Source of the DNA: Nodosilinea sp. FACHB-131
GTDB lineage: Bacteria; Cyanobacteriota; Cyanobacteriia; Phormidesmidales; Phormidesmidaceae
Direction: 5' to 3'
Assembly (NCBI RefSeq): GCF_014695395.1
Contig: NZ_JACJOF010000017.1
Span: forward strand, 62,001-126,000
Length of the DNA stretch: 64,000 nt
Of this stretch, positions 26,571 through 36,624 are shown piece after piece (the stretch's first letter is position 1; every line of letters begins with the position of its first letter). The translations under genes were made by a program, and so were the position numbers. Below the pieces are notes generated by a model. The model was not told the origin of the DNA and did not search any database. It saw only the letters and a list, made by a program, of their open reading frames with translations.

Positions 26571-28007
26571 TCATACCGGAGGCAGCGGTGGAATCATGGC
26601 TTCTAGCGCGCTTTGCAGGTCGGCAGTGAGCTGGGCGACGGCCTGTTTGCGATTGGCTTTGTAGTCAGGCCAGCGATCGCTCACCGAGATTGGCTCCCCC
26701 ACCGTGAGCACCGCCCGCTGGGGACCCAGCTTGGGCCGGGGAAATGGGTTTTTACCCTGAATGAGGCACACCGTATCGCGCAAGATCATCACCGTTTCGG
26801 CAAAGCGCTCGGCGGAGGGTCGCTGGCGCACGTAGTGGCCCGTGACGGCGATAAAGCTTTCTACCAAGCGCATGTGCCACATGCGGAGGGAGGCTTCTTC
26901 GGCTTCGCGATTGGCCAGCCCCAGCTCCACCGCTGACAGCCGCGGGTTGCCCACAACTTCTTGGCGAAAGATATGCTCCCACCCGGCTTGCTCAATGCGA
27001 CGGCAGCGGTCAACGGGGCTGCCTTTGGGTAGGATCTGAAAATAGCTTTCGGCCACCTGTAGGGCCGCATTCATCAGGGCTTGGAGGCGGTTACTCAGGG
27101 CGTCAGTCGGGGGCGCAGCATCGAGGCGATCGCTAGAATCGATTACAGGCAGCGCCACCCGATACACCCGGCGGTAATAATTTTCTATCAGGGTGAGCAG
27201 ATGCTCCCCCAGGTCAGAGAGCCGGCGATAGCGCTGCTCAATGGCGGTTTTAGAGGTGTCGCCGGGTGGGTAGAGACGCTTTTGGGGAGCCAAACTGGTC
27301 TCCTGCTCTAGGCGGTCGAGCCAGCGATCGAGTTCGCGCCAGGGCGGCGTGATGTAGCGATAACAGATGCCCAGGGGAGCGATCGCCACCTGCTCTGCGC
27401 GTTCCTGGCTATGCAAATCGTCTACACACCAAAAGGCTATCTGGCTCACGCCTGGTTCCAAAGGGCTGACAATTTCGGTGTGGCCATTGTTGCCGCCCTC
27501 GGGGGCAGCGGCGAGGGGAAAGTTACCATTGGCCAGCAGATCGCGGGCCGATCGCAGCCCCTGGCGATCGACCTTGCCCCGCTGGATCGGGGTGCCACCC
27601 AGCTTGGCGTAGAGCTGACCTACCCAACTACCGGCCCAAAGGGGAATGCCGCGATCGTAGATAAAGTGGACGTGAACCGGATGCTTGAGTTTCACACCCA
27701 TTTCCCTGGCTCGCTGGGGTACGGCATACCACAGCAAATGCCCCAAACAAAACGAGTCGAGCGGGCTGGGATGGCGAAAGGCCAGCAAAAACCGGGTTTC
27801 TCCGGCGTCAAACGCCTTAAATAGCTGCACCAGCCCCTCGGCATTGACCACTTCTATATGCTGAATCTGCTCCCGCCAGCGCATCCAATAGGGCAGCCCC
27901 AGGCGCACCAGGGCCAGCACCCGAGTATCCAACGCAGGGGGAATAAAGCTCAATGGCGGCTGAGCACGGGTGGAGGGGTTCACGGGTTTAACCCTCGGCC
28001 AGGGCAT
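26571..28007 (-). CDS. PlsC-type glycerolipid acyltransferase, extended
   Basis: 478-residue protein with an acyltransferase core. The catalytic HX4D motif is visible as RHPSPLDSF, the glycerol phosphate-binding block as PLAAAPEGGNNGHTE, and a further block as GGTPIQRGKVDRQG. These mark the PlsC/1-acylglycerol-3-phosphate acyltransferase superfamily. The core ends at about residue 235; the rest is a long helical extension (YRRLSDLGEHLLTLIENYYR and onward) of unknown role, typical of a cyanobacterial subgroup rather than housekeeping PlsC (about 220 residues). No strong transmembrane segment is seen. Substrate is not evident. Confidence 0.78.
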   Translation of the reverse strand: MPWPRVKPVNPSTRAQPPLSFIPPALDTRVLALVRLGLPYWMRWREQIQHIEVVNAEGLVQLFKAFDAGETRFLLAFRHPSPLDSFCLGHLLWYAVPQRAREMGVKLKHPVHVHFIYDRGIPLWAGSWVGQLYAKLGGTPIQRGKVDRQGLRSARDLLANGNFPLAAAPEGGNNGHTEIVSPLEPGVSQIAFWCVDDLHSQERAEQVAIAPLGICYRYITPPWRELDRWLDRLEQETSLAPQKRLYPPGDTSKTAIEQRYRRLSDLGEHLLTLIENYYRRVYRVALPVIDSSDRLDAAPPTDALSNRLQALMNAALQVAESYFQILPKGSPVDRCRRIEQAGWEHIFRQEVVGNPRLSAVELGLANREAEEASLRMWHMRLVESFIAVTGHYVRQRPSAERFAETVMILRDTVCLIQGKNPFPRPKLGPQRAVLTVGEPISVSDRWPDYKANRKQAVAQLTADLQSALEAMIPPLPPV

Positions 28008-28394
28008 TGATGAACACCCCGATGATATAGCAGAGCAGCGGCAAACTCCGTTGGTGCCGATAGCGGATTAAAGCTCATCAGTGAATTTGCGGAGAAACTA
28101 TAAAGCTTTTATAAGCAACCCTAGCCCCGGCATTGTGCCTACTGTAGAAACCCAGTTTAATGGCAGGAGCCAAGCCCGACCGGGCGAGGCACTTGAGGAA
28201 AATCGTCACGTGTGATTGTCACAGTCCCTAAGGAGTTTCTCCACAACGCCCAACGTTACCTGTTGAACTTTGGGCAGGTGCATAAGCCAGGTACACCACA
28301 ACCATGCCCCTACCAGACAAGGTTACAGCTCCAAGCTGTGGTTGATGGACGACCTGTTCTAGAGACGTAGTTAGCGGTAAAACGACGGTTTGTT
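28008..28394. other. Intergenic stretch between divergent genes
   Basis: About 390 bp between the acyltransferase gene (minus) and the FHA gene (plus). No reading frame or strong hairpin is convincing. It must hold the promoters of both, but no clear consensus boxes stand out. Confidence 0.4.
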
Positions 28395-28973
28395 ATGGTT
28401 TCCTCCCCCTTCTTTTCTGCCCACTCAGATCAGCAATCTAGCACTGCCCCCCAAACAAGTGATGGTGCGATTCGCGAAGCGATCCCAACGGGAATCGCCT
28501 CACCACCCTGGCTGCTAGACGCGCTCTTTCGCAACTTGAGCTATGACCTAGAGCAAGTGGCCGATATTATCGACCCCATTCTGACGGCCCAAAACCATTG
28601 CTACCGCACCGACTGGTATGTACAGGGTATTGTGGCCGACGATCGCGCCTTTCTCAGCACCAATATCAACGCCGATCGCGCCATTCAGGTCACACTGTGC
28701 GGTACCCGATGGCTGCTGGGGCAGAGTCGCCGCTGCGCCGTGGCCATGCCCCAGTCGGGGATTGCCGATTGCCATGCGGCGCTCAACTTTGACCCGCTGC
28801 GGGGCTTCTTTCTCACCGACCTGAGCAGCAATGGGGGCACCTGGGTGAATGGCCGCCGCCTGGCCCCAGCCCAGCGCCACTACCTGCAAGACGGCGATTT
28901 GGTGAAGCTGGGCAGCCTGCGATTTGAGTTTTTGCAGCAGCGCTGTGACCGATCGGCGTGGGACGACGTCTAA
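28395..28973 (+). CDS. FHA domain protein
   Basis: 192-residue protein. A helical N-terminal segment (about 30-75, DALFRNLSYDLEQVADIIDP) is followed by a forkhead-associated domain at about 95-188. The phosphothreonine-binding elements are partly kept: a Gly-Arg equivalent in LLGQSRRCAVAMP, HAALNF for the S/H motif, and DLSSNGGTWVNGRRL for the N-G-T loop (here NGGT). FHA domains read phosphothreonine on partner proteins, often with Ser/Thr kinases; none is adjacent. Its stop overlaps the convergent dprA end by four bases. Confidence 0.8.
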   Translation: MVSSPFFSAHSDQQSSTAPQTSDGAIREAIPTGIASPPWLLDALFRNLSYDLEQVADIIDPILTAQNHCYRTDWYVQGIVADDRAFLSTNINADRAIQVTLCGTRWLLGQSRRCAVAMPQSGIADCHAALNFDPLRGFFLTDLSSNGGTWVNGRRLAPAQRHYLQDGDLVKLGSLRFEFLQQRCDRSAWDDV

Positions 28974-30109
28974 CAGCGCTGGTAGCGCATGCCCGGCAGC
29001 TGAGTGACCAAACCTATCAGCTCTAGCTGCACGAGGGCGGCCAGCATCTCTCCGGTGGGCTGGGCCAACTGCTGCACCAGCCCGTCGAGGGAAATGGGTT
29101 CGTCGGTAATGGCGGCCAATATTTGGGCCATAGTTGGCGACAAGGGCGGTGGCACCGGAGAACTTACCGGTGCGCGATCGCCCTTTTTAGTTAAGGCGTC
29201 GCCCGCCGCACCATTACTAATCTGGGGCATCTGTCCGAGCGCGGCGATCAGCGTCATGTCGTCCAAAATCATCTGGGCGCCCTGGTTGATTAACCCCAGA
29301 CAGCCTTCGCTATTGAGGTTATCTAGCGACCCCGGCACCGCAAATACATCGCGGCCATAGTCGTTGGCTAACTGCGCCGTAATCAGCGCTCCCGATCGCG
29401 CCGGAGCCTCGGTTACCACCACCGCTCGGCTGAGCCCGGCAATGATGCGGTTGCGGCGGGGAAAGTGCCCCCGGTCAGGGGGCGTGCCGTTGGGGTGCTC
29501 ACTGAGCAGCAGACCGTGGCGGGCGATGCGATCGTGCAGATCGCGGTTGCCCAAGGGATAAACCTGGTCAACCCCTGTCCCCAGCACCGCAATGGTGAGG
29601 CCATGGCTGTCTAGGGTTTGCTGGTGGGCGTAGCGATCGACCCCCTTAGCCAACCCCGAGATCACGATCACATCGTGGGCCACTAGCTTTTGGGTCAAGC
29701 GGCGGGTCCAGCGCTGACCGTAGTCTGACGGGTTGCGAGTGCCCACCACCCCAACCGATGGCACCAGGTGCAGAGCCCCGGCCAACTCCGGCTGTCCCCG
29801 ATAAAACAGCAGCGGCGGCGGATCAGTAATTTCGTAGAGCAGGGCCGGGTACTCCGCATCCGCCGGAGTCCAAAAATTGGGATGCTGCTGTTCGTAGCTA
29901 GCCAGCAGTTCTAGCGGAGAAACCGTCTGCCGATACTCCACCAGTTTGGACCCTGTTCCCAGGCCAATGCCTTCTACCTCCAGCAGAGCTGCTCCGTCGG
30001 CATGCCAGGCGGCGGATAGGGTACCAAAGTGGCTGCACAGTCGCTTCAACAAAATTGGGCCGAGGCCGTGAGCCTGGGCCCAGGCTAGCCAGTACGCTCG
30101 TTCTGTCAT
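28970..30109 (-). CDS. dprA: DNA-processing protein DprA
   Basis: 379-residue DprA/Smf protein, which loads RecA onto incoming single-stranded DNA during natural transformation. The N-terminal SAM-like region is followed by the Rossmann core: VGTRNPSDYGQRWTRRL, ISGLAKGVDRYAHQQTL, AVLGTGVDQVYP, FPRRNRIIAGLSRAVVV and SGALITAQLANDYGRDVFAVPG. The C-terminal winged-helix (DEPISLDGLVQQLAQPTGEM) is present. Length is normal. It suggests the organism is, or was, naturally competent. It converges on the FHA gene. Confidence 0.95.
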   Translation of the reverse strand: MTERAYWLAWAQAHGLGPILLKRLCSHFGTLSAAWHADGAALLEVEGIGLGTGSKLVEYRQTVSPLELLASYEQQHPNFWTPADAEYPALLYEITDPPPLLFYRGQPELAGALHLVPSVGVVGTRNPSDYGQRWTRRLTQKLVAHDVIVISGLAKGVDRYAHQQTLDSHGLTIAVLGTGVDQVYPLGNRDLHDRIARHGLLLSEHPNGTPPDRGHFPRRNRIIAGLSRAVVVTEAPARSGALITAQLANDYGRDVFAVPGSLDNLNSEGCLGLINQGAQMILDDMTLIAALGQMPQISNGAAGDALTKKGDRAPVSSPVPPPLSPTMAQILAAITDEPISLDGLVQQLAQPTGEMLAALVQLELIGLVTQLPGMRYQRC

Positions 30110-30162
30110 GCCGGACGGGGGTAAAATCTCCCGCTCAGTATGCCCGTATTGCCTTGCCCGCC

Positions 30163-30441
30163 CTACCGGCGCGCCCGAGGCAACCGCTGGGTGCCGCCAC
30201 GCCTAAAGAAGTTGCCCAGGGGCAGCCGTCTCGGGTTGAGCTGGCGCAGCGGGGCCGGCAGTTCTAGGGTAGTAGTGGGTTCGCCGCCAGGGGTCATCCA
30301 CCAAGCATTGATGGTGCCGCCGGCAAACCCGGCCACCGCCCCCAGCAAAATGCTGGGTATTACTCCATAGCCCAGCAGCAAGAATATAAATAGAAAGGCC
30401 AGCCAAATTTTTAGCGCTGGTGGAATAATTTTGTCGGCCAC
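30163..30441 (-). CDS. Small membrane protein, hypothetical
   Basis: 92-residue protein. Residues 10-50 hold two closely spaced hydrophobic helices (IWLAFLFIFLLLGYGVIPS and ILLGAVAGFAGGTINAW), then a basic Arg/Pro-rich tail (NPRRLPLGNFFRRGGTQR). The family is not recognised. The tail is probably cytoplasmic by the positive-inside rule. It sits between dprA and the phosphotransferase gene on the same strand, with separate spacing of about 40-50 bp on each side. Confidence 0.6.
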   Translation of the reverse strand: MADKIIPPALKIWLAFLFIFLLLGYGVIPSILLGAVAGFAGGTINAWWMTPGGEPTTTLELPAPLRQLNPRRLPLGNFFRRGGTQRLPRARR

Positions 30442-30483
30442 CGGTACATCCTCTCTGGGGCGCTAGTGAGGCTAGGAAAGCGC

Positions 30484-32019
30484 CTATGCCCCTACTATAG
30501 CGGCTAATTGCTGGGGCACCGCTTGGGTGGTGTCGATCGCCCGCACCAGCGGCTGCTCAACTGTGGTAAAGGGCTCCATGTGCTGGCGCTGAAGCACCGC
30601 TACGGTGGCGTCAGCAATGTCCCCCGTGCGATCGCGCACCCGCTGCGCCAAGACCTCAGGGGGAGCCGTGCAGTGCAGAATGCTCACCGGCAGCTCCGCC
30701 CGCTGAATGGTCTCAATCGCAGTCTGGCGCAGGGCCTGGCGATCGTACTTGGCATCGAGAATTACTGGGTAGCCTGCCTGGGCTAGGGCAATGCCTAAGG
30801 TGAGGAGGCGATCGTAGGTTTTCTCCGTCATGGCTGGGGTGTAGAGGCTGTCGTCGCCCCGCTGGTCTAAGGGCACCCCGGCCAGGTGCTTGCGCACCGC
30901 GTCGCTGCGCAAGTGAATGGCATTGATGTGATTGGCCAACTGCCGAGCGGTGGTGGACTTACCTGAGCCGGACAGCCCGGCCATTAGGTAGACTGCCCCG
31001 CTGCGGGGCTGACACACCGACCAAGCCAACCGGTAGTACCCAGCTGCCGTCTCAGCCGCCTGCCGCTTAGTCGCTTCATCCACGGACGGATCGCCGAGCA
31101 AAAATGAGGTCACCTTGGCCCGCACGTAAGCCTGGCGGCTGATGTACAGGGGCAGCAGCTGCACCCCTTCCCAATCGCCGGTGCGCTCCACGTAGTGATT
31201 CAAAAACACCGTAGCTAGATCGGCGCAGTTCTTAGACAGCAGATCCATCACCACAAAGCCGACGTCATACATCACATCGACGTAGCGAAAGGGCTCGTTA
31301 AACTCGATGCAGTCAAAGAGATAGAGTTGCTCTTGCCAGCGACACAGATTGTTAAGGTGCAGGTCACCGTGGCAGGCGCGAATCCAGTTTTGTTCAACCC
31401 GCCGTTTAAACAAATCGCCGTGGGCCGCGAAGAAAGAGTCGGTGTAGGCCTTGGTCTCATCAAACTGAGCCTGGGTTTGGGGGCCGCCGACAAAGCCAGT
31501 GGTCTGCTCGTAGTTTTCGTCAAAGGCCTGGCGAATCTGTTCCACCGCGCCAAAGGTGCGAATGTGGTCATTGGTTTCGGCTCCCAGGTGAAAGTCGGCC
31601 ACCGCCGCCGCTAGCTCTACCATCAGGGATGGGGTGAGTTCGCCGCGCTCATAAAGGGCACTAAGCAGCGTATCCTGCGGAAACTGCACCATTTTGACGG
31701 CATACTCTACGGTCGTGCCGTTGCCCAGGTGATAGGCATCTCCGGTCTGGCCCAGAGCGACCACCTCTAGGTACAGCGCCCCGGCTCCCCGCTGGTTAAG
31801 CCGCAGTTCCTCTGCACAAAAGTGCTGCCGCTTCTCTAGGGTGGAATAGTCTAAGAAGCCAAAGTTCACCGGCTTTTTCACTTTGTAGGCATAGTCGCCA
31901 GTCAGCAGCACATAGGACACGTGGGTTTGCAGCAGCCGAATGGGCTCAACTACCGGGTGGGGATAAAACTCCGGTTGACACATCTGCTGAATCAACTCGG
32001 GAAGTGCAAAATCGGCCAT
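30484..32019 (-). CDS. Aminoglycoside phosphotransferase-like and P-loop kinase fusion
   Basis: 511-residue two-domain protein. Residues 1-340 form a kinase fold of the aminoglycoside phosphotransferase type: YVLLTGDYAYKVKKPVNFGF holds the ATP lysine, and ACHGDLHLNNLCRW plus LFDCIEFNEPFRYVDVMYDV hold the catalytic and metal residues. Residues 345-511 are a zeta-toxin/gluconate kinase-like domain with Walker A MAGLSGSGKSTTARQLA. This arrangement is found widely in bacteria as an uncharacterised bifunctional protein. Substrates are unknown and it should not be read as a resistance gene. Confidence 0.85.
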   Translation of the reverse strand: MADFALPELIQQMCQPEFYPHPVVEPIRLLQTHVSYVLLTGDYAYKVKKPVNFGFLDYSTLEKRQHFCAEELRLNQRGAGALYLEVVALGQTGDAYHLGNGTTVEYAVKMVQFPQDTLLSALYERGELTPSLMVELAAAVADFHLGAETNDHIRTFGAVEQIRQAFDENYEQTTGFVGGPQTQAQFDETKAYTDSFFAAHGDLFKRRVEQNWIRACHGDLHLNNLCRWQEQLYLFDCIEFNEPFRYVDVMYDVGFVVMDLLSKNCADLATVFLNHYVERTGDWEGVQLLPLYISRQAYVRAKVTSFLLGDPSVDEATKRQAAETAAGYYRLAWSVCQPRSGAVYLMAGLSGSGKSTTARQLANHINAIHLRSDAVRKHLAGVPLDQRGDDSLYTPAMTEKTYDRLLTLGIALAQAGYPVILDAKYDRQALRQTAIETIQRAELPVSILHCTAPPEVLAQRVRDRTGDIADATVAVLQRQHMEPFTTVEQPLVRAIDTTQAVPQQLAAIVGA

Positions 32020-32051
32020 ACTCTACCTGCAAAAACTGCCTAACGCTACAA

Positions 32052-32080
32052 AGGGGCCAGGAATCTGTTTCCTAGCCCCT
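32052..32080 (-). terminator. Hairpin downstream of rplY
   Basis: AGGGGCCAGGAA (32052-32063), loop TCTGT and TTCCTAGCCCCT (32069-32080) pair over 12 positions with one mismatch. The T tract on the minus strand is short (CCTTTG), so it is a probable transcript end for purA-rplY rather than a perfect terminator. Confidence 0.6.
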
Positions 32081-32109
32081 AGGGATTAAAACCTGCCGTA
32101 TTAGCAAGC

Positions 32110-32706
32110 CTATTCTGCCGCCGCTTCGTCCTCAGTTTCGCCGTCAGCCATGCGGCCCTGGAGCACTGTAGCAATGGTTTGAGTTTGGTCGCCAGCGACC
32201 ACAGCGCCCTCGGGGAGCACTAGGTCAGCTACGGTGAGTGAGTCACCCACAGCTAGCCCAGATACATCCACCTCAATTACCTCGGGGATGTCGATCGCCT
32301 TGCACTTGACCGTAACTTCGTTGATCTCAGTGTTGAGCACACCGCCCTCGTCTTTCACACCTGTGGGCTCTCCCACAAAGTTAAGCGCTACGCCCACTTC
32401 CACAAAATCCTGGGCCTTAACGGCAAAGAAGCTGAGGTGATACACGACTTTCTTCCAGGGATGAGCCTGAACTTCCCGCAGCAGAGCCTTGCCATTCCAG
32501 GGCATATCTGGAATTTTGAGGTCAATCATGGTGTTGTTGACGGCAGCCTTGCGCAGCAGCAGGTCAGCATCTTTTTGGTTGACGGTCAGCGACACCGACT
32601 CGGTGCCCTGATGACCGTAAAGAACCACCGGCAGCAGCCCTTCGCGGCGCAGGGCGTTAGGCTTAGCCTTGGCATCGCGCGATTTGCACTCAATAGTCAG
32701 TTCCAT
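32110..32706 (-). CDS. rplY: Large-subunit ribosomal protein L25 (CTC form)
   Basis: 198-residue bL25 with a C-terminal CTC domain, which binds 5S rRNA. It opens MELTIECKSRDAKAKPNALR followed by REGLLPVVLYG, the family's signature. The C-terminal CTC beta domain runs from about residue 95 (FVEVGVALNFVGEPTGVKDE). The ATG at 32704-32706 is chosen by similarity to the family; the open frame extends 15 codons upstream without support. An acidic tail (MADGETEDEAAAE) ends the protein. purA lies 48 bp upstream on the same strand, so the two are probably cotranscribed. Confidence 0.94.
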   Translation of the reverse strand: MELTIECKSRDAKAKPNALRREGLLPVVLYGHQGTESVSLTVNQKDADLLLRKAAVNNTMIDLKIPDMPWNGKALLREVQAHPWKKVVYHLSFFAVKAQDFVEVGVALNFVGEPTGVKDEGGVLNTEINEVTVKCKAIDIPEVIEVDVSGLAVGDSLTVADLVLPEGAVVAGDQTQTIATVLQGRMADGETEDEAAAE

Positions 32707-32754
32707 GGAAAATCCCCCCGTTAGAAATAGATTAAAAAAACAAACTGCCAAGCC

Positions 32755-34421
<1,667 letters not shown>

Positions 34422-35489
34422 GTGAGTCTATATGCTGAACTACACCGCCATTTGGGCGGTTCTGTCGTACCCCGAGTGCTGTGGCGCTATTTTGAGCGCA
34501 ATCGCCCCGATCTGTCGGGCCAGTTTGCTGATTACCCAGCGTTTGAGCAGTTTTACACCCGGCCCCGTAATACTCTGGCGGAGTATCTAGAGCTGCATAC
34601 CCTCGTCGAGAGTGTGCAAACCTACGAGGCCTTGCCCTACTTCATCTATCGCTTGATTCGGGGTGCCTACATTTTCGAAAATCTGGCTTACTTAGAGCTG
34701 CGCTATACCCCTTACCTGCGCACCCCTGAGCATTTGTCCCAGAACCAGCGCATTGACGCGATGGCCGAGATTGTGGAAATTGTCGGGCGAGCCAGCCAGC
34801 AGCCTGAGTATCCCATTGTGACGAAGCAGATTCTCTGCATGCACTCGCGGCTGCCCCATGAGGTGAACCAGGCGATTGTGGAACTGGCGGGTCAATATCC
34901 CGAGTATGTGTGTGCGGTGGATGTGGCGGGCGGTGATGCCAAGTACGGCGATCGCCTTGACGAGTTTACCCAGCTCTACCAGCGCGCCCAGGATCTAGGC
35001 CTCAAAACCACTGGCCACCTCTACGAAACCGTCGACGGTGACCACCCCAAGCTGCTGCCCTACTTGATGCGCATTGGCCACGGCATTCAAATCCCGCTGC
35101 GGCACCCTGAGCTGCTGCCGGAGGTGGCAGCGCGGGGGCAGTGCCTGGAGGTGTGCCCCACCACTTACCTCAAGACCGGCACCCTAAGCGAGATTAGCCA
35201 GCTCAAAACCGTGTTCGATCGCTGCTTTGAGGCCGGAGTCGATATCGCTATCTGCACCGACAACGCTGGGCTGCACAACGTGCGCCTGCCCTTTGAGTAC
35301 GAGAACCTGCTCACCCACGACGTGATTGGCTTTGAGGAGCTGCAAGCCTGTCAGGAAGCGGCCTTTCGCCACGCCTTTGCCTGGCCCCACAGCCAGCCCC
35401 CCTCCACGCTGCTAACCGACATGCTGCAAGTACCACCCGCGAGCCCCCTACCCACTAGGGAGTTGGCCGAGAGGGCTTCGCTGTCTTAA
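34422..35489 (+). CDS. Adenosine deaminase-like metallohydrolase
   Basis: 355-residue amidohydrolase of the adenosine/AMP deaminase superfamily. The zinc histidines appear in YAELHRHLGGS; KTTGHLYETVDG holds a His and Glu in the position of the usual HAGE; MRIGHGIQI and CPTTYLKTG match the family. The metal Asp lies in CTDNAGLHN, where family members usually have Asp-Asp. Both the HLYE and TDNA variants depart from classical adenosine deaminase, so the substrate may differ. The start is a GTG with GGAGGATGCC before it. purA is divergent upstream. Confidence 0.78.
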   Translation: MSLYAELHRHLGGSVVPRVLWRYFERNRPDLSGQFADYPAFEQFYTRPRNTLAEYLELHTLVESVQTYEALPYFIYRLIRGAYIFENLAYLELRYTPYLRTPEHLSQNQRIDAMAEIVEIVGRASQQPEYPIVTKQILCMHSRLPHEVNQAIVELAGQYPEYVCAVDVAGGDAKYGDRLDEFTQLYQRAQDLGLKTTGHLYETVDGDHPKLLPYLMRIGHGIQIPLRHPELLPEVAARGQCLEVCPTTYLKTGTLSEISQLKTVFDRCFEAGVDIAICTDNAGLHNVRLPFEYENLLTHDVIGFEELQACQEAAFRHAFAWPHSQPPSTLLTDMLQVPPASPLPTRELAERASLS

Positions 35490-35594
35490 CGGGCCTGTTC
35501 TAAACTAAGGTTGCATCGGTTTTGGTCGCATCTTTGGCAATGCTGGAGCTGGGGCAACAGATTCGCAACACCGTTTAAGCAGCGGGGCTAGGGT

Positions 35595-36491
35595 ATGCCA
35601 CCTCGACTTTTATCTACGGCTAGCCAGGTGGATAACCTTTTTACGGCCCCGCCGCTGTTATCTACCCAAGGCTTTTGCTGGCATGGTGCTCACGTAGACT
35701 GTCGCTGGGAACCTCCTGGAGCGATCGAGGAGGAGGTGTCTACACCCTGGCACGGCGTTGTGCTATTTACTCAGTTTCCTGGATCAGAACCGGCCTTGGC
35801 GGAGCGCTCGATCGATGGCCGGTTTCAGGTAGAGCGGGTGCATCCCGGTGACATTTTGGTTCTGCCTGCCGGGGTGGGGCAGCGATCGCGCTGGAATGCC
35901 CCCGGCGAATTTATGAACCTAGTCTTTGAGCCTGCTGCCCTAGGGCGATCGCTCGACGAAGCAGCCGACGACACCACCTTTGAGCTTATGCCTCACTTTG
36001 CTACCCAAGACCTCTTGGTATTGCAGTTAGGGCTAGCCCTCAGACGGGTGCTCCAGGGTGGTGGTGAGCGTCTCTATGCCGAAACGCTCACCACCACTCT
36101 GGCCGTGCATCTGCTGCAAACCTATGCCACCCGCAGGCCACAGCTCAAAACCTATGGCGATGGCCTGGCTAGGCCACAGCTCCAGCGGGTAGTGGACTAC
36201 ATTCACAGTCACTTAGAGGCCGACTTGAGTCTAGAGACCCTGTCTACCCTAGTGAGTATGAGCGCTCACTACTTTGCTCAGCTATTTAAGCTATCCACTG
36301 GAGTCGCGCCCCACCAGTATGTCATTCGCTGTCGGGTTGAGCGGGCCAAGACGCTGCTAGCTCAGCCCGACCTTGCCATTGCCGATATTGCCTATCGAGT
36401 GGGCTTTGCCCACCAGAGCCACCTCAACCGTCACTTTAAGCGGCTGGTGGGGACGACCCCCGGCCAGTGGCGACAGGCAACCCGTTCCTAG
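35595..36491 (+). CDS. AraC-family transcriptional regulator
   Basis: 298-residue regulator. The N-terminal part (about 1-180) is a cupin-like ligand domain (ERVHPGDILVLPAGVGQRSR). The C-terminal 100 residues hold the AraC/XylS double helix-turn-helix: DLSLETLSTLVSMSAHYFAQ then LFKLSTGVAPHQYVIRCRVE, and the second unit DIAYRVGFAHQSHLNRHFKR followed by LVGTTPGQWR. It binds DNA near its target promoters; the ligand is unknown. It stands alone between the deaminase-like gene and ndhH. Confidence 0.9.
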   Translation: MPPRLLSTASQVDNLFTAPPLLSTQGFCWHGAHVDCRWEPPGAIEEEVSTPWHGVVLFTQFPGSEPALAERSIDGRFQVERVHPGDILVLPAGVGQRSRWNAPGEFMNLVFEPAALGRSLDEAADDTTFELMPHFATQDLLVLQLGLALRRVLQGGGERLYAETLTTTLAVHLLQTYATRRPQLKTYGDGLARPQLQRVVDYIHSHLEADLSLETLSTLVSMSAHYFAQLFKLSTGVAPHQYVIRCRVERAKTLLAQPDLAIADIAYRVGFAHQSHLNRHFKRLVGTTPGQWRQATRS

Positions 36492-36624
36492 GGCTGCTCT
36501 GTTGCGAGTTCCAGCCTAGAATCAGGCGATCGGAGGTTTGTGCAAAGGACCGGAAGAACTTGCAAGACAGAGCGCGATCGCCTTCGCGATACTAAAACCA
36601 TGCGCTCTGACTGGAGAAACGCCC

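Noticed and set aside
30484..32019. Reading the kinase fusion as an antibiotic resistance gene or a zeta toxin
   Set aside because: The two-domain fusion is a common chromosomal protein of unknown substrate and there is no antitoxin or mobile context.
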